The notes under the pieces were generated by a model. The model was not told the DNA's origin. It searched no databases and worked only from the letters and a program-made list of their open reading frames with translations. A program made the position numbers and the translations under genes. A stretch of DNA of 11,919 bases. Origin: an uncultured bacterium (lineage in GTDB: Bacteria; Patescibacteriota; Minisyncoccia; Moranbacterales; GWC2-37-73). Of this stretch, positions 1 to 7,969 are shown in pieces (position 1 is the stretch's first letter; every line of letters starts with the position of its first letter). The stretch covers positions 1 through 11,919 of the forward strand of contig CAIPMZ010000028.1 in NCBI GenBank assembly GCA_903866285.1. Direction: 5' to 3'.

Positions 1-2
1 CG

Positions 3-224
3 CCGACGATTATCGCCAATAACTCTAGCTTGCCAGAAGTAGGAGGCAAGGCGGCACTCTATTTTAACGCTAGTAGCTCTCAGGAGCTCGCAGCGTGCGT
101 AGCCAGGGTTTTAAGTGACGAAGCCCTAAGAGCGCAAATGATTGCCGCAGGCCTTCGGCAAGTCCAGAAATTTTCTTGGGAAAAATGCGCACAGGAAACG
201 TTGGAGTTTATTTCCTTTCTGTAA
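3..224 (+). CDS. Glycosyltransferase family 4, C-terminal fragment (cut by window edge)
   Basis: Only the last ~73 codons are present; the reading frame is open to the left edge from base 3. The peptide begins PTIIANNSSLPEVGG followed by KAALYF, the conserved C-terminal segment of GT-B fold GT4 transferases (usually P-V-I-A-S-x-x-S-S-L-P-E-V-x-G-x-A-A), which lies by the nucleotide-sugar site. It ends with the usual closing helix (SDEALRAQMIAAGLRQVQKF, then SWEKCAQ). The same SWEK(C/S)AQ ending occurs in the complete GT4 enzyme at 6780-7952, so the two are related. A TTG at 30 is internal and should not be taken as the start. The TAA stop lies inside the 3' end of the convergent gene at 208-657 (17-bp overlap). 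The family is secure; donor and acceptor sugars cannot be read from the fragment. Confidence 0.9.
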   Translation, partial: PTIIANNSSLPEVGGKAALYFNASSSQELAACVARVLSDEALRAQMIAAGLRQVQKFSWEKCAQETLEFISFL

Positions 225-657
225 CCAGCAACTGATAAAAAAGAATTAAAATAAAGAGCGTAGTGATTGTGATGAGGATATTTTCCCAGAGCGCTAGACC
301 GAGGAGAGAATTTCCGATGAGTAAAAATAAAATAATAATTGGAATTGGTAGGAGCTTGCTTTTATGCAGGCTGTTTTTTTTCGGGTAAGTCAGCTCGAGT
401 TTTTTGCCAAGCGAGAGGATACCCATAAAAGTAAGCAGCAGTAAAATCACTAACTTTGCTAAACCTACGTGGGCAGTAATAATTCCTGGGAGCAAGCTTT
501 CCGCAATTAAAATTAGCGTAAAAGCAAAGAGCAGAATATGAAGGGCGTCATGCAGAAGTTTATAAGCCAGGGTTAGAAAATTCTTACTAGCAAGCATTTT
601 TCGCAGAGCTTGGATGGTTTGTTTAATTTTTTCGGCGTAGAACTTAATTTTTGACAT
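208..657 (-). CDS. Small four-TM membrane protein, function unknown
   Basis: This is a 149-residue protein I do not recognise. A basic amphipathic N-terminus (residues 1-35, rich in Lys) is followed by four hydrophobic segments at about 37-58, 66-84, 101-123 and 126-144. A short basic loop around 85-102 (GKKLELTYPKKNSLHKSK) separates TM2 from TM3. No catalytic motif or signal peptide is visible. It is the last gene of a minus-strand cluster. Its ATG lies 14 bp inside the 3' end of the upstream 443-residue gene, which suggests translational coupling and a shared job with that protein. Its 3' end overlaps the convergent glycosyltransferase gene by 17 bp. It could be an accessory subunit of the membrane glycan machinery encoded upstream, but that rests on position only. 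Confidence 0.75.
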   Translation of the reverse strand: MSKIKFYAEKIKQTIQALRKMLASKNFLTLAYKLLHDALHILLFAFTLILIAESLLPGIITAHVGLAKLVILLLLTFMGILSLGKKLELTYPKKNSLHKSKLLPIPIIILFLLIGNSLLGLALWENILITITTLFILILFYQLLVTERK

Positions 658-1975
658 AATTGTTTTGGAGGCGAGTTTTAATCAGCGATAAAGAAGTTAG
701 GGTGCTAGCTTGGCCAAATTTAGTATAAAAAATTGTATGGGCTGTCAGGAGATTAACGTCGTTTGGAAAAGTTATTTCGAATTGATAATCATTGCCGGGA
801 AAATCTTTAAGCGGACTTAAATTAAGTTCGCAACCGAAAGTGCGAAAAGTTAGCGGAGTTTTTGTTAATTGGCAAGAAATACTTTTTTCGAGACTTTGAG
901 AATTGACGAGAATTGGCAAATTTTTAGAATAAGTATGCGCCACTAGTGGACTGCTGATCAGGCGTCTAATCCCTTCTTCGAGCAGGAAATAATTTTTTGT
1001 TTGCTCATCAAGGAAGAGCGTTCCGTTCGGGTGAAGTTGGTTAACGGTGAATTGTTTTTGTCTAGCGTAGGTATTAATTTCGGCAGCGGTAACTGGCAGG
1101 ACATCTTTCCAATCAAAGCCCATCGCCACAAAAGTAGCCGAATCAGCAAACGGATAACTTTTACCACCAGTCAGAATAAAAACCGATTGATCATTAGAGA
1201 CTAAGGTTCCATCCGCAAAGCCAATAGCGTTTTCGGAAATAGTTTTATCTTTTAGGAAATTTTCGTCTTTGGGGATTGCTTGGGTGGCGGGGTATCTTGA
1301 AAGAAAAGCTTTTTCGCTAAGAAAGGGCAAGAGCTGGCCAGTTTTAAACTGATAATATTTCCCGCCAGTAGCAATTAAAGTAGCATCGGGATAAGTTTTG
1401 GCATTGGCAATATCTGCGCCCTTGGGATTAAACCTTAAATCTTCTGGCGAAATTTTTAAAAAAGTTACTTCCGTAAAACCGAGTTGAGTTAGGGCTGAAA
1501 CAGAAATGAATTGATGAGCCATCCCGTCTGAGATAAGATAGTAATTTCCGTTAGCACTCAGTAGGGAACCATCAGCAAAGCCGAGCGGTAAACCTTCAGG
1601 ATAGAAAAAAGCGCTGTAGGTTTTACGAATTTTAACGGCGGCATTAGTTAGCGCGTTTGAATTTTTAACGGTGGTTATTTTTAAGGTGGCGTCTTCGAAA
1701 TCGCCTAGCGGGTTTGCATTGAAAGCGAGTTTTTCCTTGCTTTTGACTAAACCATTTTCGAGGGGTTTTTGCGTGGCCGTGCGGACTGAGACGAGCGTAT
1801 TTTTTAAGGATTTAGGATCATTGAAGAAAAAACTCAAAGATATTTCAGGAAATAAAATTTGATAAACGAGCAATAGCGCCAAGATTAAAGAAAGTCCATA
1901 GAGAAGAGCTCTTGAAATCAAGTAAATTCTGCGCCATTTGGTTTGGGAAGTTATTTTGCTGGCCAAGTTAATCAT
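644..1975 (-). CDS. Single-pass membrane protein with four 'DGTL' repeats
   Basis: The protein has 443 residues. One N-terminal membrane segment (about 22-42) follows a basic stretch (KWRR), so the rest is probably extracytoplasmic. The central region has four copies of a degenerate repeat. Longer copies start GFADGSLL (132-180) and GFADGTLV (252-300); shorter ones start YPDATLI (195-230) and HPNGTLF (315-350). Each continues with a hydrophobic/aromatic strand (YYLI, YYQF, VFIL, YFLL), a Gly turn and a [PR]-[FL] pair. The long-short alternation suggests duplication of a two-repeat unit. The C-terminal ~75 residues hold the only two cysteines (368 and 382), a possible disulphide. Similar 'DGTL...Y.I..G...P......F...G' repeats occur in surface proteins of Patescibacteria and other bacteria; a role in wall or glycan binding is inference. 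The upstream gene is 165 bp away across a repeat element. Confidence 0.8.
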   Translation of the reverse strand: MINLASKITSQTKWRRIYLISRALLYGLSLILALLLVYQILFPEISLSFFFNDPKSLKNTLVSVRTATQKPLENGLVKSKEKLAFNANPLGDFEDATLKITTVKNSNALTNAAVKIRKTYSAFFYPEGLPLGFADGSLLSANGNYYLISDGMAHQFISVSALTQLGFTEVTFLKISPEDLRFNPKGADIANAKTYPDATLIATGGKYYQFKTGQLLPFLSEKAFLSRYPATQAIPKDENFLKDKTISENAIGFADGTLVSNDQSVFILTGGKSYPFADSATFVAMGFDWKDVLPVTAAEINTYARQKQFTVNQLHPNGTLFLDEQTKNYFLLEEGIRRLISSPLVAHTYSKNLPILVNSQSLEKSISCQLTKTPLTFRTFGCELNLSPLKDFPGNDYQFEITFPNDVNLLTAHTIFYTKFGQASTLTSLSLIKTRLQNNYVKN

Positions 1976-2014
1976 AGTTATTGAGTTGAACGTGAATTAG
2001 ATTTAGTAAATTGG

Positions 2015-2129
2015 ATTTTTTACGAGCTTGTTTGCTTTTTAGGCCATACAAGCAACAGCGAGTTAAGCACTTGACCATTGTTTTCGGTCAAATGCGGGCT
2101 CTAAAAAGTAAACAAGCGAAGTAAAAATA
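2015..2129 (+). repeat. Copy A of a ~115-bp element with terminal inverted repeats
   Basis: The left arm (2015-2042) and right arm (2101-2129) are imperfect inverted repeats built on ACGAGCTTGTTTGCTTTTTAG, with one single-base indel and few mismatches. The 58-bp interior contains a TTGACC / GGTCAA hairpin (2071-2076, 2086-2091). The reverse complement of the segment at 4049-4166 matches this copy along its length, including exact blocks of 15 nt (2031-2045) and 16 nt (2102-2117). It fills most of the 165-bp gap between the 602- and 443-residue genes. No ORF lies inside, so it resembles a MITE or REP-type element. No clear target-site duplication is visible. Confidence 0.75.
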
Positions 2130-2140
2130 TTTGAGCATTT

Positions 2141-3949
2141 TTATTTGAGAACTTTAAAAATAATACCATGAACGCTGGTCGTTTTCTTTTCGGGAAAATG
2201 TACGGGTAAACTATTGGAAACCGATTTTAATTCTAGGTGAGCGGTTGTTAGGGTATATTGATCCGTTGGGACTAAACTTCGGCTGATAGTACTGTTAGTG
2301 TAAAAAGGAATGCGACTGTCAGGCGTGATTAGGTAAACATTTTCAAAATTTTTAAAATCAAGCTTGGTAAGATCTTGGGTATTAAAAAAGTAAGCCGCAT
2401 TTTTTCCAGCCAGGAAATTCATTGGCCCAGCCAGCATCGCCCAACCGTCGCCGGTCGTTTGGCTATCAATTAAAACTAAATCTTTCGGCGAAAAAAGCTG
2501 ACTGATTTTTGTGGTTTGCTCAAGTAAGTTTTTATTTTCAGAGAAAGTCGCAAACTGCAGAAAAGCCGGAAGATTTCCAGCTAGGAGAGCAAAGGCAATT
2601 AGCATCGGGACTATTTTAAGGACGATATTTTTTTGTTGGGAGCTGAAATAGTCGTTTAAATCACTAAGCAGTAGGGCGCAGTAGAAAATCGCAACTGGCA
2701 GGAGTGAAAAAGCAAACCTTCTTAGCATCCAAGGATAATCGGGCGAAATATGAGAGTCTAGAAAATAAATCAAGGTGGGCGCAATTACTAAGAAAGGAAT
2801 AAGTTTGACTATATCGCGACGCGCAGCGTAAAAAATGCAGGCAAGCATTGCTAAAAGAAAAAAGCTAAGCATTCCATAAAGATTAAAAATCTTTAGCATA
2901 TAAAATGCCGGATTAGTAGGATTATTTAATCCAGCTAGCTCGGTTGCCTGGGGGGCCGTGGTTATTGGCAGGATCGCTTTAATTAATTCTTTATAAAAAT
3001 TAAGATCCCAAAAAAGATTGGCGCTAAAAACTAGCAGTAAGAAAACTAGTCCAAGTAAAAATTTAAAATCAAAACTCTTTTTTAAATAAGCTCGCGCTGG
3101 CTTGCTGAAAAAAATAATTCCAGCGGAAGTTATTAGGAAGGCGTTTCCTTCAATCCGGGTAAAGGCTAGTAAAATCGAGGCGCTTAGGAAAAGCAAGAGA
3201 TTAAGTTTGTTTTGTTTTTTCAGGAAGGCCAGGAGCGCAAAAAGCGAAACCCACAGGAGCGTTAAGGCTAGGTTTTCGCTTAAAGTGTATTTAGGAAACC
3301 AATAGACTGATAGCGAGGTGGCTATTAAAAGCAAAGAAAAGAGCGAAGCTTTTAGGGGCATAAAAGATCTCGCTAGTAAATAGAAGGTAATTAAAAAGAA
3401 AATTGAAAGTACGGCGTTAGCAAGCGTAAAACCAACTAGGCCAAAAACGGCATAGAAGGACGCTAGCCAAGTAATGTAGGCTAAGGGAAACTGAGTAATT
3501 AGCTCCCCAGTTTTAGTATAAAAAAAGCCAGGAAAATTAAGCGCCCGACCAGCTCCGCGAATTTCGAAAAAAGCGTCGCTAGCAGGCGTCGAAAAAGTGA
3601 GTTTGTGATTTTGGGCGAGTCTGACGGCAGCTTCGCTAATTGAGCCTTGATCTCGTCCGGAAAAAACGGTAGGCGTAGAAAAACAGGAAAGCGCGGTGAC
3701 AAAGATGACAACAATGGCACTTACAATTAAAAGTTCTTTCGAGGTTCTAAAAAAAGTGCGATTGCGAAGTTCATTTTTTATCAGGACCCCCATGGCGAGG
3801 AAAAAAAGAAGCCAGACTACCCAGCCATAGAAAAAACCAGCTAGCGCTAGTAGAAAACCAGTCCAGCCAAAAACCAGCCAAAGTAAGGACTTTAGGGTGA
3901 AAAGGTGATAATCTGACGCTGGGAGTTTTTGGTTTAACATTAACTGCAT
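2141..3949 (-). CDS. Polytopic GT-C-like membrane glycosyltransferase (PMT/ArnT-like)
   Basis: The protein has 602 residues and about 11-12 hydrophobic segments between 20 and 465, followed by a soluble C-terminal domain (about 470-602). The first large loop carries GRDQG (98-102) followed by SISEAAVRLAQNH. This matches the acidic loop-1 signature of GT-C enzymes, which use polyprenyl-phosphate sugars at the outer face of the membrane. A later HISPDYPWMLRRF segment (400-412) is also typical of this superfamily. The architecture (multi-TM plus soluble tail) and length fit ArnT/PMT-type transferases. Donor and acceptor are unknown. It is the first gene of the minus-strand cluster and is divergent from the Clp-like gene. 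The ATG at 3949 is preceded by TTATA and no Shine-Dalgarno; a second ATG lies three codons downstream. Confidence 0.8.
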   Translation of the reverse strand: MQLMLNQKLPASDYHLFTLKSLLWLVFGWTGFLLALAGFFYGWVVWLLFFLAMGVLIKNELRNRTFFRTSKELLIVSAIVVIFVTALSCFSTPTVFSGRDQGSISEAAVRLAQNHKLTFSTPASDAFFEIRGAGRALNFPGFFYTKTGELITQFPLAYITWLASFYAVFGLVGFTLANAVLSIFFLITFYLLARSFMPLKASLFSLLLIATSLSVYWFPKYTLSENLALTLLWVSLFALLAFLKKQNKLNLLLFLSASILLAFTRIEGNAFLITSAGIIFFSKPARAYLKKSFDFKFLLGLVFLLLVFSANLFWDLNFYKELIKAILPITTAPQATELAGLNNPTNPAFYMLKIFNLYGMLSFFLLAMLACIFYAARRDIVKLIPFLVIAPTLIYFLDSHISPDYPWMLRRFAFSLLPVAIFYCALLLSDLNDYFSSQQKNIVLKIVPMLIAFALLAGNLPAFLQFATFSENKNLLEQTTKISQLFSPKDLVLIDSQTTGDGWAMLAGPMNFLAGKNAAYFFNTQDLTKLDFKNFENVYLITPDSRIPFYTNSTISRSLVPTDQYTLTTAHLELKSVSNSLPVHFPEKKTTSVHGIIFKVLK

Positions 3950-4023
3950 TATAACTAATTTTTAGGGATTTGCAAAGCAAAAGCCGTTGAGGTAAAATAA
4001 GATTGTTCTTAGATTATGAGTTT

Positions 4024-4041
4024 AAATAACTTTAGTTATTT
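4024..4041. promoter_or_regulatory. 18-bp dyad in the divergent intergenic region
   Basis: AAATAACT-TT-AGTTATTT is a perfect 8-bp inverted repeat with a 2-bp centre, between the divergent genes starting at 3949 (-) and 4216 (+). Its spacing suits a dimeric DNA-binding protein better than an RNA hairpin. The role as an operator is inferred; AT-rich chance palindromes are possible. The rest of the 266-bp gap holds repeat copy B (4049-4166) and AT-rich leader sequence; no clear -35/-10 pair was found. Confidence 0.3.
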
Positions 4042-4048
4042 CGCAAAG

Positions 4049-4166
4049 TATTTTTACGAGCTTGTTTACTTTTTAACCCGCGCAGCTTTGCTCGGGAATT
4101 ATGACCAAGGGCGCTTGCTCCCTGTCGCTCACAAAGGCCTAAAAAGCAAATAAACTCATAAAAATT
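4049..4166 (-). repeat. Copy B of the ~115-bp element, opposite orientation
   Basis: The arms 4049-4076 and 4139-4166 are inverted repeats (22 of 28 positions match). On the minus strand the element aligns with copy A (2015-2129). Blocks 4136-4150 and 4060-4075 are exact reverse complements of copy A blocks 2031-2045 and 2102-2117, and the interiors remain alignable (AGC(A/G)ACAG...CAT). The interior forms a different small hairpin (CCCG 4077-4080 / CGGG 4093-4096). It lies just upstream of the Clp-like gene, so it may be transcribed as part of that leader. No coding potential is seen. Confidence 0.75.
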
Positions 4167-4215
4167 GTAGCTACTAATATAAGTAGTAAAACTAAAAAAC
4201 TAAAAACAAACATAA

Positions 4216-6666
4216 ATGTTAAAACGACCAAGTTTTTTTCTTTGGTATTATAATGAAGCCGTGCATGATTTGTTAGAAATTTGGAAAAACTTCTTACTTT
4301 TTGTCTGGCGTTATTTTTCGCTGAGTGAACTTTTCATAACCCTTTTTTCCCCGTGGCATCGGGATATTTCAATCGATGGCCGGCGAGGTTTTAATCCGCT
4401 TCATTTTTTAGAAATTTTATTTGAGAATTTAATTTCTCGTTTCATCGGGGCAATCGTGCGGACGTTTGTAATTTTAGCCGGTTTGATTTTACTGGGCGCG
4501 GTCTTTTTAATTGGAATTATCGTTAGTTTATTTTGGATTTGCGCTCCCTTGGCTTTCGTGGGAATTTTAGCTTTAATCTTAAATGGTCAACTTGGGTTTG
4601 GCTTTGGAGCTGTAATTCTAGGCTGGATCTTGCTGGCCATTTCTTGTTACCGACGTGCCACAGAAATTTCTTTTTTAGAAATGAGTACGGCTGAGCTGAT
4701 TGGCGAAAAAGTGTTTGAGCGAATTTGCGGTCGACTGGGAATGGCGCGGAAAGATTTTCCAGTGGAAATTTTAGAAAATCAGGCGATGCTGGCAGACTTT
4801 TTAAAGGCCCGCGGCTTAACTCTGGATGAATATGCTCAAATTTTAGCAATAGAACTTGGTAGCCTGCAGCGGAAAAAAGAAGCCGCTAAATTTTGGGAGT
4901 GGCGCGAGCTACGAAAAAAAATTCCGCTTGGCGCGCAGTGGCGTTTTGGTTATACGGTTAATTTGGATCGCTATAGTCAGGATTTAGCGCAGCATGATTT
5001 TAGTGGGTACGCGAAGAAGGAACTGCTTGGCCGAAGTAGCGAAGGCGAACTTTTAAAACTGATGCTAACGCGACCTGATCAAAACTGCGTTTTAATCGTA
5101 GGTAACGCTGGGATTGGTAAAAAAACTTTAATCCATAATTTAGCTAGGGAAATTAGGTTGGGTCAAGCGGAAGGTTATTTTGAAAATACGCGCGTGGTGC
5201 TGTTTGATTTAAGCGCGGCGATTTCTGACGCGGTAAATCATGGTCGGGATCTGGAAAGTTTTTTGAGCATAATTTTCTATGAAGCAACGGTGGCAGGCAA
5301 TGTAATCTTAGTAATTGAACACCTAGAGCATTATTTGGGCGGACAGGAGAACTTGCTTCATCCTGATATCGCTAACATCTTGAGTCAATTTTTAGCCCTG
5401 CCAGCTTTCCGTTTAATTGCAACCTCAACTTCTGGCGAATATCACCAACTGATTGAAAAAAAGCAAGAAATTGTTAAATATTTTGAGACCTTAGAATTAG
5501 GCGAGCCAACAGAACAGGAAACAATCCAAATTATGTGGAGACAGCTAGAAGAATATGAGCAAAAGCAAGTTCTCTTTTCTTATAGCGCCCTTAAGGCTAT
5601 CATCAGTAGTTCAACTAAACATAATTGGAGCGCGCCTCTGCCTGAACGAGCGCTGGATTTAATGATGGACGTGTTGATGTTCTGGAATAAGGATCCCCAG
5701 GAGCAATTTATTAGCGAAAAAACCGTCAGTCAATATCTTTCACTAAGAACTGGCGTCCAGCAAGGTGAGATTGGAAGCGGGGAACGTAAGAAACTTTTGA
5801 ATTTAGAAAAAGTTTTGCATCGCCAAGTAGTTGGTCAACAAAAAGCAGTTAGTCAAATAGCCGAGGCGCTCAGAAGGGCGCGCAGTGGGATTGGCGATAG
5901 TCAAAAGCCAGTCGGTAGTTTTCTTTTTTTAGGTCCAACTGGCGTTGGGAAAACTGAAACTGCTAAGGCCTTAGCCAAAGTATATTTTGGAAGCGAAAAA
6001 AATATTATTCGCTTGGATATGAGCGAATTTCAAACGCCTAATTCACTGGATCGAATTTTAGGTTCAAACCAGCTTAATCAGCCAGGACGCTTAGTAACTC
6101 AAGTTAAAGATAATCCTTATTCGCTAGTCTTATTGGATGAAATTGAAAAAGCGTATCCGGATATTTTAGATATTTTTCTGCAAATTTTGGACGAGGGTTT
6201 CGTCACGGACGCTTTTGGCGAAAAAATTAATTTTCGCAATTGTTTAATTATCGCAACTTCTAACGCAGGGGCGGTGCTGATTAAGAAAATGGTTGGCTCG
6301 CAAACTCCAGTCGAAGAAATTAAAAAAGCGGTAGTGGACGAGGCGGTGCAGCGCGGTATTTTTAAAGTTGAATTTTTAAATCGTTTTGATGATATCATTT
6401 TCTTCAGACCGCTTGAACCACAGGAATTAACTGGGGTAGTGCGGCTAAAACTTCAGCAATTTGCGGAGCGTTTGGACAAGGAAAAAAATCTTCAAGTTGA
6501 ATTTGCCGAAGACCTCGTTGAAAAAATTATTCAAAAGGGTTACGACCCAGTTTTTGGCGCTCGCTCGCTTAACCGCTATATCGAAGATACTGTCGAAAAC
6601 TTGGTTGCTAAGGAAATTATCTCGGGTGGAGTAAAAAATGGGGAGCCGATTAAAATTAGGCTGTAA
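4216..6666 (+). CDS. Membrane-anchored ClpC/ClpA-like AAA+ ATPase with degenerate first ATPase site
   Basis: The protein has 816 residues. An aromatic-rich N-terminus (WYYNEAVHDLLEIW...LFSPWHRD, 1-50) and two to three membrane segments (about 78-145) replace the usual Clp N domain. Two AAA+ modules follow. Module 1 (about 265-490) has Walker A GNAGIGKKT (296-304) with Lys303 where Thr/Ser is expected. Its Walker B is ILVIEH (364-369) instead of hhhhDE, and KYF (421-423) stands where Clp proteins have the Arg-finger RRF. Module 2 (about 525-816) is canonical: GPTGVGKT (573-580), LVLLDE (637-642), sensor-1 Asn683, Arg finger R723 and sensor-2 GAR (781-783). No (I/L/V)G(F/L) ClpP-docking loop is evident after the TSN motif, so it may unfold or remodel proteins without ClpP. 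It begins ATG at 4216 without a Shine-Dalgarno. Confidence 0.88.
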   Translation: MLKRPSFFLWYYNEAVHDLLEIWKNFLLFVWRYFSLSELFITLFSPWHRDISIDGRRGFNPLHFLEILFENLISRFIGAIVRTFVILAGLILLGAVFLIGIIVSLFWICAPLAFVGILALILNGQLGFGFGAVILGWILLAISCYRRATEISFLEMSTAELIGEKVFERICGRLGMARKDFPVEILENQAMLADFLKARGLTLDEYAQILAIELGSLQRKKEAAKFWEWRELRKKIPLGAQWRFGYTVNLDRYSQDLAQHDFSGYAKKELLGRSSEGELLKLMLTRPDQNCVLIVGNAGIGKKTLIHNLAREIRLGQAEGYFENTRVVLFDLSAAISDAVNHGRDLESFLSIIFYEATVAGNVILVIEHLEHYLGGQENLLHPDIANILSQFLALPAFRLIATSTSGEYHQLIEKKQEIVKYFETLELGEPTEQETIQIMWRQLEEYEQKQVLFSYSALKAIISSSTKHNWSAPLPERALDLMMDVLMFWNKDPQEQFISEKTVSQYLSLRTGVQQGEIGSGERKKLLNLEKVLHRQVVGQQKAVSQIAEALRRARSGIGDSQKPVGSFLFLGPTGVGKTETAKALAKVYFGSEKNIIRLDMSEFQTPNSLDRILGSNQLNQPGRLVTQVKDNPYSLVLLDEIEKAYPDILDIFLQILDEGFVTDAFGEKINFRNCLIIATSNAGAVLIKKMVGSQTPVEEIKKAVVDEAVQRGIFKVEFLNRFDDIIFFRPLEPQELTGVVRLKLQQFAERLDKEKNLQVEFAEDLVEKIIQKGYDPVFGARSLNRYIEDTVENLVAKEIISGGVKNGEPIKIRL

Positions 6667-6685
6667 CTAAAACCTTTTCAAAGAG

Positions 6686-6727
6686 CAAAAAAGGGAGTAT
6701 GCTGAGAGTATAAGACTAGCTTTTTTG
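6686..6727 (+). terminator. Possible weak terminator after the Clp-like gene
   Basis: CAAAAAAG (6686-6693) and CTTTTTTG (6720-6727) form a perfect 8-bp inverted repeat ending in a T-run, 20 bp after the TAA stop. The stem is nearly all A-T and the 26-nt loop is long, so termination would be inefficient. Confidence 0.25.
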
Positions 6728-6748
6728 TTACGTAATATGCTGCGTAAC
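6727..6748. repeat. GTTACG/CGTAAC inverted repeat upstream of GT4 gene
   Basis: GTTACG (6727-6732) and CGTAAC (6743-6748) are perfect 6-bp arms around a 10-nt loop. The left arm also lies in the 8-bp palindrome TTACGTAA (6728-6735). It sits 31 bp before the ATG at 6780, so it could be a regulator site or leader hairpin; neither is proven. Confidence 0.3.
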
Positions 6749-6779
6749 AGTTTGTTATTATAAAAAAATTTTAATTATA

Positions 6780-7952
6780 ATGAAGATTTTAGTTATTGCT
6801 CCGACGCCGTTTTTTGCGGATCGGGGTACCCATATCCGAATCCTGGAAGAGGCTTTGGCTTTGGAAAAATTAGGCCATCAGCTGACAATTGCAACCTATC
6901 ACATTGGTAGCGAGATCGATTCCAGCGTGCAGACGAAAATATCCGTCAGACGAATTAGGCGGCTACTTTTTTGGTATAAAAAATTAGAAGCTGGTCCAGA
7001 TTGGCAAAAGATTTTCTTAGATTTGATGCTCATTCGCAAAGCTTTTAATTTAGCGCGAACCCAAAGGCCAGAAATAATTCACGCTCATCTGCATGAAGGA
7101 GTAGCGGTGGGCTGGATTGTGCAGAAAGCGCTTTTTTGGCGAAAAATGAAATTAGTGGCTGATTTTCACGGGAGCCTGACGAAAGAAATGGTCTCGCATA
7201 GTTATTTACGAGGAGGCTGGCTGAAGAGGATTTTTGCTTTTGGCGAAAAAGTTATTAATAATCTCGGAGACTTTGCGATTGCTAGCTCGGCTGAAAATAC
7301 TCAGGAAATCTTGCAACTTAGAAGAGACCGAAAAGTTGAAACGATTTTAGACGGCGCAAATTTAGCCCACTACGAAAAACTAGAAACTAAAGCCCAATTG
7401 CGACAGGAGCTAGAACTGCCTAGCGATAAGCTTATTATTACTTATGCAGGGGCGATGATTCTAAATAAAGGAATTAGCTATTTTTTGGAAGCTATCCCCA
7501 AAGTCTTGGCGCAAAATAAAAATGTTTTTTTTCTGATTGCGGGTTTTCCGGCGGAAGGAGTTTTGAACTTTGTGCGCGAAAATAATTTAAGCGCGCAAGT
7601 ACGAGTCATCAGTCCGCTTAGTTATTTTGAAATGCCAAAAATTTTATTGGCTAGCGATCTGGGAATTGATCCTAAGGATTCTTCAACTCGTCAAGCCAGC
7701 GGTAAGATTTTACAATATATGGCAGCAGGGCTACCAGTAGTTTGTTTTGACCGCCAAAATAATCGAACTTATTTAGACAAGGGCGGCCAATATGCCCAAG
7801 CGGACTCGGCCCAAGGCTTAGCGGAGGCAATTTTGGCCTTAGTAAATGACCCTAGCGCAATAATAGAAAAGGGCGCCCTAAATACGCAAAAAGTCGCAGA
7901 ATTTAGCTGGGAAAAATCAGCCCAGCGAATTAGTGAGATTTACATGTTATAA
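6780..7952 (+). CDS. Glycosyltransferase family 4 (GT-B)
   Basis: The protein has 390 residues, the usual GT4 size, and no membrane segment, so it is cytosolic or membrane-peripheral. The N-terminal Rossmann half has the Gly-rich acceptor loop (FFADRGTHIRILEEALALEK, 11-30) and PEIIHAHLHEG (97-107). The C-terminal half begins LIITYAGAMILNKGISYFLE (218-237). It carries the donor-site segment SGKILQYMAAGLPVV (307-321), in which Gln312 takes the place of the second Glu of the EX7E motif, a variation I recall from other GT4 members. It ends FSWEKSAQRISEIY, like the fragment at the left edge. It transfers a sugar from a nucleotide donor to a growing lipid-linked or surface glycan; the specificity is not readable. 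The start at 6780 (AATTATAATG) has no Shine-Dalgarno. A palindromic element separates it from the next transferase. Confidence 0.88.
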   Translation: MKILVIAPTPFFADRGTHIRILEEALALEKLGHQLTIATYHIGSEIDSSVQTKISVRRIRRLLFWYKKLEAGPDWQKIFLDLMLIRKAFNLARTQRPEIIHAHLHEGVAVGWIVQKALFWRKMKLVADFHGSLTKEMVSHSYLRGGWLKRIFAFGEKVINNLGDFAIASSAENTQEILQLRRDRKVETILDGANLAHYEKLETKAQLRQELELPSDKLIITYAGAMILNKGISYFLEAIPKVLAQNKNVFFLIAGFPAEGVLNFVRENNLSAQVRVISPLSYFEMPKILLASDLGIDPKDSSTRQASGKILQYMAAGLPVVCFDRQNNRTYLDKGGQYAQADSAQGLAEAILALVNDPSAIIEKGALNTQKVAEFSWEKSAQRISEIYML

Positions 7953-7969
7953 TGAAGTTAGTTAGCTTA

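Noticed and set aside
3950..4215. tRNA or other classic RNA gene in the divergent gap
   Set aside because: No cloverleaf or T-loop signature; the structure there is explained by repeat copy B.
4523..4849. 108-residue minus-strand ORF
   Set aside because: Lies wholly inside the membrane/linker part of the Clp-like gene, with no recognisable motif; treated as a shadow.
6725..6761. Sigma-70 promoter before the GT4 gene
   Set aside because: A TATTAT (6756-6761) is present, but no -35-like hexamer lies at 16-18 bp; AT-rich DNA makes such boxes common.
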